From positions 1 to 7,984 of the forward strand of contig JBMTYG010000136.1 of NCBI GenBank assembly GCA_049454295.1: a DNA stretch of 7,984 nt, read 5' to 3'. A program made the position numbers and the translations under genes. The notes under the pieces were generated by a model that was not told the DNA's origin, ran no database searches, and saw only the letters and a list, made by a program, of their open reading frames with translations. Of this stretch, positions 1 to 6,888 are shown in pieces (the stretch's first letter is position 1; every line of letters starts with the position of its first letter). Source of the stretch: UBA7803 sp049454295. GTDB lineage: Bacteria > Pseudomonadota > Gammaproteobacteria > Pseudomonadales > Azotimanducaceae.

Positions 1-186
1 AATCAGGGCACCTTGGTCCGCACCTCCGCTGACGGGGTGTCGGTGCTCAGTCGCAACACCCAGGGCGTCAAGCTCATTGGACTGCGGGGCGACGAGATTC
101 TAAGTGGCGTACAGCGGATTGAAGAATCGGCGTCGGACGAAACTGACTTGGCGGAAGCGCCGGCAGACCCGGCAGATGAGGAGTAA
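1..186 (+). CDS. gyrA: DNA gyrase subunit A, C-terminal end (partial)
   Basis: The window opens inside this gene; the last 61 codons and a TAA stop (184-186) are present. The reading contains GTLVRT, SRNTQGVKLI and GVQRIEE, which match the last blade of the GyrA C-terminal beta-pinwheel that wraps DNA; the family form of the middle motif is GRNTQGV. A short acidic tail rich in E, D, A and P follows and ends in DEE, as is usual for proteobacterial GyrA. The full protein is the breakage-reunion subunit of gyrase, which introduces negative supercoils into DNA. The serC start lies 6 nt after the stop and its ribosome binding site overlaps the last gyrA codons, so serC is probably read at least partly from gyrA transcripts. 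I see no terminator between them. gyrA next to serC is a common arrangement in Gammaproteobacteria. Confidence 0.95.
   Translation, partial: NQGTLVRTSADGVSVLSRNTQGVKLIGLRGDEILSGVQRIEESASDETDLAEAPADPADEE
179..183 (+). promoter_or_regulatory. Ribosome binding site of serC
   Basis: AGGAG lies nine bases before the ATG at 193 and is embedded in the last codons of gyrA. It is the best Shine-Dalgarno match in this part of the operon and fixes the serC start. Later genes of the cluster have much weaker sites and rely on overlap with the gene before. Confidence 0.8.
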
Positions 187-192
187 GGCCTG

Positions 193-1272
193 ATGGGTCG
201 AGTGCATAATTTTTCCGCAGGCCCCGCGGCGCTTCCTGAGGAAGTGCTGGTCAAAGCGCGTGATGAGATGCTCGATTATGCCGGCAGCGGCATGTCGGTC
301 ATGGAGATGAGTCATCGCAGCAAGGAATTCATCGCCATTGCAGAGCAGGCGGAGGCCGATTTCATTGAACTCCTCGGTGTGCCGAATGACTATCGCGTGC
401 TGTTCTTGCAGGGCGGTGCCTCGCTGCAGTTTGCCATGGTACCGCTCAACCTGCTGGGTGATCGGGAGAGCGCGGACTATGTGAACACGGGCGCCTGGTC
501 AGTCAAGGCGATCGAGGAAGCCGGGCGCTTATGCCGGGTGAATGTGGTCGCTTCGAGCGAGGGTCGCGGATTTACGGATATCCCGGCAAGGTCTGAGTGG
601 CGCACGAATCCCGACGCCGCCTACCTGCATATCTGCTCGAACGAAACGATTGGTGGCGTGCAGTTCCAAGAATTTCCTGATGTGTCCGTACCGCTCGTCG
701 CCGATATGTCATCGGACATCCTGTCGCGCCCGGTTGACGTCAGTCGGTTCGCTCTCATCTATGCCGGTGCGCAAAAGAATATCGGTCCGGCGGGCCTCAC
801 CGTGGTGGTCGTCCGCAAAGACCTGATCGGGCGCGCGCGTAGCGGTACGCCGAGCATGCTCGACTATGCGGTTCACGCCGCGGCGGACTCCATGTCGAAT
901 ACGCCACCCACCTATGCGTGGTATCTGGCCGGGCTCGTGTTCCGTTGGATGAAAGCCGAGGGCGGTCTTGCGGCGATCGCTGCCCGAAACGCGCGCAAGT
1001 CAGCCAAGCTGTATGCCGCGCTCGACAGCGGCAACTTCTATCGCACGCCGGTGGCGGGCGATTGTCGATCGGTCATGAATGTCCCGTTCACGCTGCCAGA
1101 CGCCGCGCTGGATGCGGTGTTTCTGAAAGGCGCTGAGGCGCGCGGACTCACTAACCTGAAGGGGCACCGCAGCGTCGGCGGAATGCGTGCAAGCCTGTAC
1201 AACGCAGTACCAGAGGCAGCAGTCGACGCACTCGTAGACTATCTTGGCGTGTTCGCGCGCGAGCATGGCTGA
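193..1272 (+). CDS. serC: Phosphoserine aminotransferase SerC
   Basis: This 359-residue class V PLP aminotransferase converts 3-phosphohydroxypyruvate and glutamate to phosphoserine in serine synthesis. The same enzyme also acts in the pyridoxal phosphate pathway in many proteobacteria. The N-terminus HNFSAGPAALPEEVL is typical of the family. Other recognisable segments are FLQGGASLQFAMVP, NTGAWSVKA, ICSNETIGG and ADMSSD. The PLP Schiff-base lysine is Lys195 in AGAQKNIGPAGL. The C-terminal GHRSVGGMRASLYNAV segment is also conserved. Length is close to the usual 360 or so. The ATG at 193 is supported by AGGAG at 179-183, nine bases upstream, inside the end of gyrA. The last 8 bases overlap the pheA start, so the two are likely translationally coupled. 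Nothing appears missing or broken. Confidence 0.98.
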   Translation: MGRVHNFSAGPAALPEEVLVKARDEMLDYAGSGMSVMEMSHRSKEFIAIAEQAEADFIELLGVPNDYRVLFLQGGASLQFAMVPLNLLGDRESADYVNTGAWSVKAIEEAGRLCRVNVVASSEGRGFTDIPARSEWRTNPDAAYLHICSNETIGGVQFQEFPDVSVPLVADMSSDILSRPVDVSRFALIYAGAQKNIGPAGLTVVVVRKDLIGRARSGTPSMLDYAVHAAADSMSNTPPTYAWYLAGLVFRWMKAEGGLAAIAARNARKSAKLYAALDSGNFYRTPVAGDCRSVMNVPFTLPDAALDAVFLKGAEARGLTNLKGHRSVGGMRASLYNAVPEAAVDALVDYLGVFAREHG

Positions 1273-2392
1273 CGGTTCCGCCGAGGCGCCTGACACGTTG
1301 CCCGACACGCTGGAGGGCGTGCGAGCACGTATCGATGCCATCGATGACGCGCTGCTCACGCTTTTGAACCAGCGCGCTGCGTGTGCACTCAAGGTGGGCG
1401 TCATCAAGCAGGCAACCGCCGATCCGGCCGCGGCGCCGGTGTTCTATCGACCGGAGCGTGAGGCGCAGATTCTCACGCGCCTGCAGGCGGACAACGCTGG
1501 CCCACTTGGCGCGGCGGACGTCACGCGACTTTTTCGCGAGATCATTTCCTGCTGTCTCAATCTTGAGCAGCCGCTGACCATCGCCTACCTCGGGCCGCCC
1601 GGGACTTACACGGAAACGGCGGCGTTGACCCAGTTCGGCCATTTCGCGAGCACCCGACCGGTCGGCACGATTGACGAAGTGTTCCGCGCTGTGGAAGCGG
1701 AATCCGTGCACTACGGCGTTGTTCCGGTGGAGAACAGCACCGAGGGCGTGGTGAACCACACGCTGGACTGTTTTCTGACCTCTTCGTTACGCGTCTGCGC
1801 AGAGATCGAGTTGCCGATCCACCATGCGCTCATGGTCAGTGCGAAGCACGAGGGCCAGGCGATTGCCGAGATCATTTCTCATGCACAGTCGCTTGCGCAA
1901 TGCCGGGGCTGGCTAGATACGCATTATCGCGGCGTGCTACGCACCTCTGTCAGCAGTAACGCGGAGGCCGCGCGCCTCGTCGCTGATCGGACCGACGCGG
2001 CGGCGATTGCAGGTGAAATGGCGGCTTCGCGCTACGGTCTTCAGGTAGTTGCGACGCGTATCGAAGACCATGCCGACAACAAGACACGGTTCCTCGTGAT
2101 CGGCCGTCAGCACGTGGGGCCGAGCGGTCGTGACAAGACCTCGATACTCGTGTCGACGCGCAACGAGCCAGGCGCTCTGTACCGGGTGCTCGAGCCTTTT
2201 GAGCGTCATGGGATCAGTCTGACGCGTATCGAAACGCGGCCGGTCCGTGGCGCCAATTGGACCTACGTTTTCTTCATCGATTTCGACGGGCACGAAAGTG
2301 AGCCCCGTATCGGATCGGTCCTTGCGGAGGTGCGCAAGGTCGCTCTGGAAGTCCGCTCCCTCGGCTCTTATCCGCAGGCAATCGTTCAATGA
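1265..2392 (+). CDS. pheA: Bifunctional chorismate mutase/prephenate dehydratase (P-protein)
   Basis: This 375-residue cytosolic enzyme converts chorismate to prephenate and then to phenylpyruvate, the committed route to phenylalanine. Residues about 15-100 form an AroQ-type chorismate mutase (VRARIDAID, LLNQRA, KVGVIKQ, FYRPERE, FREIIS). Residues from about 104 to 280 form the prephenate dehydratase (AYLGPPGTYTE, VPVENSTEG, and the conserved Thr-Arg-Phe at 274-276). The rest is an ACT domain with GALY at 303-306 and ETRP at 323-326. These correspond to the GALV and ESRP motifs that bind phenylalanine for feedback inhibition in known P-proteins, so allosteric control is inferred. I chose the ATG at 1265: it overlaps the serC stop by 8 nt, and the product then has the family's usual length. 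An upstream in-frame TTG at 1244 would add seven residues. The ribosome site is poor, which suggests coupling to serC. Confidence 0.97.
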   Translation: MADGSAEAPDTLPDTLEGVRARIDAIDDALLTLLNQRAACALKVGVIKQATADPAAAPVFYRPEREAQILTRLQADNAGPLGAADVTRLFREIISCCLNLEQPLTIAYLGPPGTYTETAALTQFGHFASTRPVGTIDEVFRAVEAESVHYGVVPVENSTEGVVNHTLDCFLTSSLRVCAEIELPIHHALMVSAKHEGQAIAEIISHAQSLAQCRGWLDTHYRGVLRTSVSSNAEAARLVADRTDAAAIAGEMAASRYGLQVVATRIEDHADNKTRFLVIGRQHVGPSGRDKTSILVSTRNEPGALYRVLEPFERHGISLTRIETRPVRGANWTYVFFIDFDGHESEPRIGSVLAEVRKVALEVRSLGSYPQAIVQ

Positions 2393-3477
2393 CGCGCACT
2401 TACAACCCGGCTCTGGCCGGCATATCCCCTTATCGTCCCGGCAAGCCGGTCGCCGAACTCACGCGCGAGTTGGGTATCACCGATGTCGTCAAGCTCGCAA
2501 GCAATGAGAATCCGCGAGGCCCGGGGCCGGTCGTGCGGGCGGCGATTGTCGATGCGTGCGATGCTCTGTCGCGCTACCCGGATGGCAACGGGTTCGCGCT
2601 GAAGAGCGCGCTTGCCGAGCGTCTCGGGGTCGATATTGCCAGCCTCACGCTCGGCAATGGCTCGAACGATGTGCTCGATTTGATGGCTCGCGTTGCGCTT
2701 GCTCCCGGGGCTTCCGCGATCATTTCTGCGCACGCGTTCATCGTGTACAAATTGGCGGTGACACTGGCGGGCGGCACGCTCATCTCCGTGCCTGCGCGGA
2801 ACTACGGCGCCGATCTTGACGCCATGCTCGCGGCGATCCGGCCAGATACGGCCATCGTCTTCATTGCTAACCCGAACAATCCCACGGGCACCTGGATCTC
2901 GGAAGTCGAGCTCACGCGCTTTCTCGACGCCGTGCCGGGTCATGTCTGGGTGGTGCTGGACGAGGCCTATTTCGAGTATGTCGAGGCGCCTGGGTACCCG
3001 GATGGCGTGCGACTGCTTGCGCGTTACCCGAATCTGGTGGTTACTCGCACGTTTTCGAAGATCCATGGCCTTGCCGCGCTGCGAGTGGGCTATGCGGTCA
3101 GCAGCCCTGAGGCTGCCGAACTACTGGGTCGTGTGCGTCAACCCTTCAACGTGAACAGCCTGGGGCTCGCGGCTGCTGCCGCGGCGCTCGCGGACGATGC
3201 ATTCGTCAGTGAAAGCCGCAGACTGAATCGCGAAGGGCTTGCGGAACTGACTGCGGGACTTGCGCGGCTTGGACTTCCCTATATCCCCTCCGCAGGGAAT
3301 TTTGTCGCTTTTGAACCCGGTCGAAATCCTCCGGCCGTGTATGACGCGTTGCTTCGCGAGGGCGTGATCGTTCGCCCCATCGGCGAGTACGGACTTGATC
3401 GTCACCTGCGGGTCACTGTCGGGCTGCCAGAGGAAACGGCGCGGTTCCTGCGCGCGATCGAGCGCGTGCTGGGCTGA
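2389..3477 (+). CDS. hisC: Histidinol-phosphate/aromatic aminotransferase (HisC family)
   Basis: This 362-residue class I/II PLP aminotransferase normally exchanges the amino group between glutamate and imidazole-acetol phosphate in histidine synthesis. HisC proteins encoded in aromatic gene clusters often also act on aromatic 2-oxo acids. Motifs seen are LASNENPRGPGP near the N-terminus, LGNGSNDVLDL (cofactor phosphate region), NPNNPTGTW, LDEAYFEYV, and TFSKIHGLAALRVGYA with Lys224 as the Schiff-base lysine. The C-terminal LRVTVGLPEET is also typical. The ATG at 2389 overlaps the pheA stop as ATGA, with AGG at 2376-2378 ten bases upstream. The gene sits between pheA and tyrA, not in a his operon, so a final transamination step in phenylalanine and tyrosine synthesis is a reasonable inference. 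Substrate range cannot be read from the sequence. Confidence 0.95.
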   Translation: MTRTYNPALAGISPYRPGKPVAELTRELGITDVVKLASNENPRGPGPVVRAAIVDACDALSRYPDGNGFALKSALAERLGVDIASLTLGNGSNDVLDLMARVALAPGASAIISAHAFIVYKLAVTLAGGTLISVPARNYGADLDAMLAAIRPDTAIVFIANPNNPTGTWISEVELTRFLDAVPGHVWVVLDEAYFEYVEAPGYPDGVRLLARYPNLVVTRTFSKIHGLAALRVGYAVSSPEAAELLGRVRQPFNVNSLGLAAAAAALADDAFVSESRRLNREGLAELTAGLARLGLPYIPSAGNFVAFEPGRNPPAVYDALLREGVIVRPIGEYGLDRHLRVTVGLPEETARFLRAIERVLG

Positions 3478-4997
3478 TGCGTCTTGCCATTGTCGGCACC
3501 GGATTGATCGGCGGGTCGTTTGCCCTTGCCGCTCGTGCGCGAGGGCTGTTCGACCACATTACCGGCGTCGATGTCCATCCCCAGAGTGCGATGGAGGCGC
3601 TCGCGCTAGGCATTATTGATGCGGTTGCGGATGCGCCTCCGGCCGATAGCGACGCCGTGCTGCTTGCTGTGCCAAGTGACCAGGTCGCGGCCTGGGTCGA
3701 GGTGTTGGCCGGGCATCCTGGCATTGTCTTCGATAGCGCCAGTGTGAAGGAGTCCGTACTCGATGCTGTTCGTGCTCGAATCGGCCGTTTGCCGCCCCGT
3801 TTCGTGCCCGCGCACCCCATCGCCGGCAGCGAGGCCAGCGGCCCAGCGGCGGCCATTGCCTCGCTGTTTCAATCGCACCCGGTTGTTTTGACGCCAGAGA
3901 TCGAAACAGACGTTGAGGCAGTGGCGAGAGTGACGGGATGGTGGGAGGGCGTCGGCGCTCGCGTTACCCGAATGTCGGCGGCCGCGCATGACCAGATGCT
4001 TGCTGTTACAAGCCACGTGCCCCATCTCGTCGCGTTCGCGTATCTGCAAACCGTCTCCCCGGAGCACATGCGCCTTGCTGCGGGAGGCTTTCGCGACTTC
4101 AGCCGCATCGCCGCCTCGGACCCGTCGATGTGGGCCCCAATCCTGACTCAGAATGGTCCGGCCGTATTAAAAGCGCTGGATGAGCTCGAGGCAGAGCTGA
4201 GGCGTCTTCGCGCGCTGATCGCGGCGGGCAATCGGGAGGAGCTGGTGACGCTGATCGAGGAGTCACGGCGCCGGCGTCGTGCTTTTGCTCCGGTCTCGGG
4301 CGATCCGGCGGGTTCGCAAGCTGCCCGCGCGGTGCCTGTCATCGCCATCGACGGCCCGAGCGGATCGGGTAAGGGCACGGTCGCAGCGGCGATCGCCCAT
4401 CGGTTGGGCTGGCATCTCCTCGATAGCGGAGCGTTGTATCGCGTGGTAGCGGACGCAGCGTTGGGTCGCGGTGTGCCGCTTGAAGATGGCGCAGCGCTGG
4501 CGATGCTCGCTGCGGAGCTCGAGATCCGCTTCTCGGGTGACACGGTTTGGGTGGCCGGCGTTGATCGGACCCTTGCAATCCGTACGGAAGAGGTGGGCGC
4601 AGCAGCCTCGAAAGTGGCGGCGCACGAAGCGGTGCGCGCGGCTATGCTCGATTTGCAGCGGGCGCAGCGGCAGATGCCGGGACTCGTTGCCGACGGGCGC
4701 GATATGGGCACCGTGGTATTCCCTGATGCGGCGCTCAAGGTGTTTCTTGATGCAAGCCTCGAGGCGCGCGCGGAGCGTAGATATATTCAGTTGAAAAACA
4801 AGGGCTTGGCTGTTAGCGTGTCCGACCTTCTCGCGGCGCTCGAAGAGCGTGACCGGCGAGATCGAGGGCGTGCGGTGGCTCCCTTGCGACCGGCAGACGA
4901 TGCTGTCTTGATCGACAGTACCGGGCTGACGGTCGATGCCGTGATTACGCGTGTGCTGGAAGCGGCGCGCGTGCACGGGATTGTCATCCGCACTTGA
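3477..4997 (+). CDS. Prephenate dehydrogenase-cytidylate kinase fusion (TyrA-Cmk)
   Basis: One uninterrupted 506-codon frame encodes two enzymes. Residues 1-270 are a TyrA-type prephenate (or arogenate/cyclohexadienyl) dehydrogenase, which makes the tyrosine precursor with NAD(P). It has the Rossmann motif GTGLIGGS (7-14), HPIAGSE with probable catalytic His113, SHVPH (179-183), and GFRDFSRIAAS with Arg210 as the likely substrate-binding arginine. It ends in the usual helical, arginine-rich tail and has no ACT domain. A linker of about 16 residues (A, G, S, P rich) follows. Residues 287-506 are cytidylate kinase, which phosphorylates CMP/dCMP: P-loop GPSGSGKGT (293-301, Lys299), LDSGALYR, DGRDMGT (from 406), RYIQLK, and an arginine-rich lid ending APL. 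Both domains look complete. Relatives carry aroA between these genes; none is here. The ATG overlaps the hisC stop by one base. An internal GTG at 4332 could start Cmk alone but has no good ribosome site. Confidence 0.93.
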   Translation: MRLAIVGTGLIGGSFALAARARGLFDHITGVDVHPQSAMEALALGIIDAVADAPPADSDAVLLAVPSDQVAAWVEVLAGHPGIVFDSASVKESVLDAVRARIGRLPPRFVPAHPIAGSEASGPAAAIASLFQSHPVVLTPEIETDVEAVARVTGWWEGVGARVTRMSAAAHDQMLAVTSHVPHLVAFAYLQTVSPEHMRLAAGGFRDFSRIAASDPSMWAPILTQNGPAVLKALDELEAELRRLRALIAAGNREELVTLIEESRRRRRAFAPVSGDPAGSQAARAVPVIAIDGPSGSGKGTVAAAIAHRLGWHLLDSGALYRVVADAALGRGVPLEDGAALAMLAAELEIRFSGDTVWVAGVDRTLAIRTEEVGAAASKVAAHEAVRAAMLDLQRAQRQMPGLVADGRDMGTVVFPDAALKVFLDASLEARAERRYIQLKNKGLAVSVSDLLAALEERDRRDRGRAVAPLRPADDAVLIDSTGLTVDAVITRVLEAARVHGIVIRT

Positions 4998-5105
4998 CGC
5001 AACTAACCGGTCTGTGTGTGCCGACCTGTCAGGCGCTATAGATCGTTCATCACGACGGAGAAACCACGCGGAGCCTGTTTCGGGTATGCCGTGTGACCAT
5101 AATTT
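4998..5105 (+). promoter_or_regulatory. rpsA 5' leader, candidate S1 autoregulatory region
   Basis: This 108-nt spacer before rpsA has no Shine-Dalgarno match in the twenty or so bases before the ATG, which read like an A/T-rich segment (ATAATTT next to the start). In E. coli and other Gammaproteobacteria the rpsA leader also lacks a strong Shine-Dalgarno sequence; it relies on folded structure with GGA in loops and is repressed by free S1. Here GGA occurs at 5057-5059 and 5070-5072, with GGG at 5082-5084. By eye I find only short stems (GGTC 5009-5012 with GACC 5023-5026; TCGT 5043-5046 with ACGA 5052-5055). A promoter -10-like TATAGA lies at 5037-5042, without a convincing -35. The control mechanism is inferred from the family; the fold needs calculation. 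Confidence 0.5.
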
Positions 5106-6788
5106 ATGAGTGAAAGTTTTGCTGATCTGTTCGAAGAGAGTCTCCGGACCATCGAGATGGCGCCGGGCGCCATTGTCACGGGCACTGTGGTCGCCATTAC
5201 CAATGAATGGGTGACCGTGCATGCAGGGCTCAAGTCCGAGGGCGTCATACCACGCAACCAGTTCCTGAATGATCGCGGCGAGTTCGCTCTGTCGGTCGGC
5301 GATCAGGTGCAGGTCGCCATGGAAGTCGTGGACGATGGTTGGGGCGAAACCCGATTGTCGCGCGAGAAGGCGAAGCGTGCTGAAACATGGATCATGCTCG
5401 AGTCCGCGTTCGAGAAGAACGAAGTCATCAAGGGACAGATCAACGGCAAGGTGAAGGGCGGCTTCACCGTTGACATCAACGAAATTCGGGCGTTTCTCCC
5501 GGGGTCGCTCGTCGACATCCGTCCGTTGCGTGAAACCGCGCATCTCGAAGGTCGCCCACTCGATTTCAAGGTGATCAAGCTCGACCAGAAGCGCAATAAC
5601 GTGGTCGTATCCCGGCGTGCGGTCCTCGAGCAGGAAAACAGCGTCGAGCGCGAAGCGCTGCTGTCTTCACTGCAGGAAGGCCAGGTCGTGAAAGGCATCG
5701 TGAAAAACCTCACCGACTATGGCGCGTTCGTCGATTTGGGCGGCGTGGATGGTCTCCTGCACATCACCGACATGGCCTGGCGCCGCATTCGTCATCCGAG
5801 CGAGATGGTCAATGTGGGCGACGAGGTTTCGGTTCGCATTCTCAAGTTTGACCGCGAGAAAAATCGGGTCAGCCTGGGCATGAAGCAGCTGGGTGATGAT
5901 CCGTGGGTGGATATCACTCGCCGCTATCCCGAGGGGGCGCGCGTGCTGGCCACGGTGACGAATCTCACCGATTACGGTTGCTTCGCCGAGATCGAAGAGG
6001 GCGTTGAGGGGCTTGTTCACGTATCGGAAATGGACTGGACCAACAAGAATATCCATCCGTCCAAGGTGGTCTCTGTTGGCGATCAGGTCGAAGTCATGGT
6101 GCTCGATATCGACGAAGAGCGCCGCCGCATTTCGCTCGGTATCAAGCAGTGCCGCCCGAATCCATGGGATGAGTTCAGCATTCACCACGCGAAGGGTGAG
6201 CGCATCTCCGGTCGAATCAAGTCCATCACCGACTTCGGCATCTTCATCGGCCTGGATGGCGGTATCGATGGACTGGTGCATCTCTCCGACATCTCTTGGA
6301 ACGAACCTGGCGAAGTGGCCGTGCGTCGTTACAGCAAGGGCGAGGAGATTCACACGGTCATCCTGTCCGTCGATCCCGAGCGCGAGCGCATCTCGCTCGG
6401 CATCAAGCAGCTCGACCAGGATCCGTTCTCCGATTACACGACCGAATATGACCGCGGCAGCGTTGTGCGTGGCACGGTGGTAGAGGTCGAGGCGAAGGAA
6501 GCCCAGGTCAAGCTCGCCGAAGAAGTGATCGGCGTGCTGAAGGCGTCTGAGCTCAGTCAGGACCGGGTCGAAGACGCGCGCAACGTTCTCTCGGTGGGAG
6601 ATGAGGTCGAGGTGAAAATCATCAGCGTCGACCGCAAAAATCGCTCCATCAGCCTGTCGGTCAAGTCGAAGGACGTGGATGACGATCGAGCCGCTGTCCG
6701 TGAGCTGCGCCGACAGGAATCGGATCGCCCGAGCCCGACAACGCTTGGCGACCTGATCAAAGCGCAGATGGAACAGGGCAACAACTGA
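5106..6788 (+). CDS. rpsA: 30S ribosomal protein S1
   Basis: This 560-residue protein is ribosomal protein S1, which binds mRNA on the 30S subunit and unfolds it for initiation. The N-terminus (MSESFADLFEESL, then IVTGTVVAI and LKSEGVIP) is the 30S-anchoring segment of proteobacterial S1. Six S1 RNA-binding repeats can be followed: about 21-87, 105-171, 192-260, 279-345, 366-434 and 453-520. Repeats 3 to 5 carry the strongest RNA-binding motifs (TDYGAFVDL, TDYGCFAEI, TDFGIFIGL), each ending in a SLGxKQ segment. Repeat 6 is more divergent, as in known S1. The length matches the E. coli protein closely (557). It stands 108 nt downstream of cmk and 100 nt upstream of ihfB, in the usual cmk-rpsA-ihfB order. 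Absence of a Shine-Dalgarno sequence fits autogenous translational control. Confidence 0.98.
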   Translation: MSESFADLFEESLRTIEMAPGAIVTGTVVAITNEWVTVHAGLKSEGVIPRNQFLNDRGEFALSVGDQVQVAMEVVDDGWGETRLSREKAKRAETWIMLESAFEKNEVIKGQINGKVKGGFTVDINEIRAFLPGSLVDIRPLRETAHLEGRPLDFKVIKLDQKRNNVVVSRRAVLEQENSVEREALLSSLQEGQVVKGIVKNLTDYGAFVDLGGVDGLLHITDMAWRRIRHPSEMVNVGDEVSVRILKFDREKNRVSLGMKQLGDDPWVDITRRYPEGARVLATVTNLTDYGCFAEIEEGVEGLVHVSEMDWTNKNIHPSKVVSVGDQVEVMVLDIDEERRRISLGIKQCRPNPWDEFSIHHAKGERISGRIKSITDFGIFIGLDGGIDGLVHLSDISWNEPGEVAVRRYSKGEEIHTVILSVDPERERISLGIKQLDQDPFSDYTTEYDRGSVVRGTVVEVEAKEAQVKLAEEVIGVLKASELSQDRVEDARNVLSVGDEVEVKIISVDRKNRSISLSVKSKDVDDDRAAVRELRRQESDRPSPTTLGDLIKAQMEQGNN

Positions 6789-6802
6789 GAGGCTGATCCT
6801 GC

Positions 6803-6829
6803 CCGGCAGCCAGTCATGCTGGCTGCCGG
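6803..6829 (+). other. Perfect 11-bp hairpin after rpsA
   Basis: CCGGCAGCCAG at 6803-6813 is an exact reverse complement of CTGGCTGCCGG at 6819-6829, with a 5-base loop (TCATG). It begins 14 nt after the rpsA stop. No T-run follows on either side, so it does not qualify as a normal intrinsic terminator. It could protect the rpsA mRNA 3' end from exonucleases, slow polymerase, or act as a weak terminator. The structure is certain; the function is not. Confidence 0.7.
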
Positions 6830-6843
6830 TCGGATGAACACTA

Positions 6844-6864
6844 GCGCCCGCGTTGCGCGGGCGC
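6844..6864 (+). other. Second hairpin in the rpsA-ihfB spacer, just upstream of ihfB
   Basis: GCGCCCGCG at 6844-6852 pairs exactly with CGCGGGCGC at 6856-6864 around a TTG loop, giving a 9-bp, nearly all-GC stem. It ends ten bases before the ihfB ribosome site. No T-run follows. It may be a pause or attenuation element between rpsA and ihfB or an mRNA stability barrier; I cannot distinguish these. Confidence 0.6.
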
Positions 6865-6888
6865 GACGGCCGCAGGAACGGTGAGTGC

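Noticed and set aside
701..715. Inverted repeat CCGAT/ATCGG inside serC
   Set aside because: It is a short 5-bp stem within conserved coding sequence, explained by codons of the ADMSSD motif.
1244..1264. TTG at 1244 as an alternative pheA start
   Set aside because: It adds seven residues not expected in the family. The ATG at 1265 is the more usual codon and gives a standard overlap with serC.
4332..4997. A separate cmk gene starting at GTG 4332
   Set aside because: The frame is continuous with tyrA, and no ribosome binding site precedes this GTG. It stays possible as an internal start but is not annotated as a gene.
4994..4999. TTGACG resembling a -35 box at the tyrA-cmk stop
   Set aside because: No -10 match occurs 15-19 bp downstream; the nearest TATA-like box is 37 bp away.
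5098..5103. CATAAT resembling a -10 box immediately before rpsA
   Set aside because: Transcription from it would start within the rpsA coding region, and there is no supporting -35.
4263..5543. 426-codon open frame on the - strand opposite the Cmk domain and rpsA start
   Set aside because: Composition is typical of a shadow frame (many R, H, S), it has no recognisable domain, and it lies opposite well-supported coding sequence.
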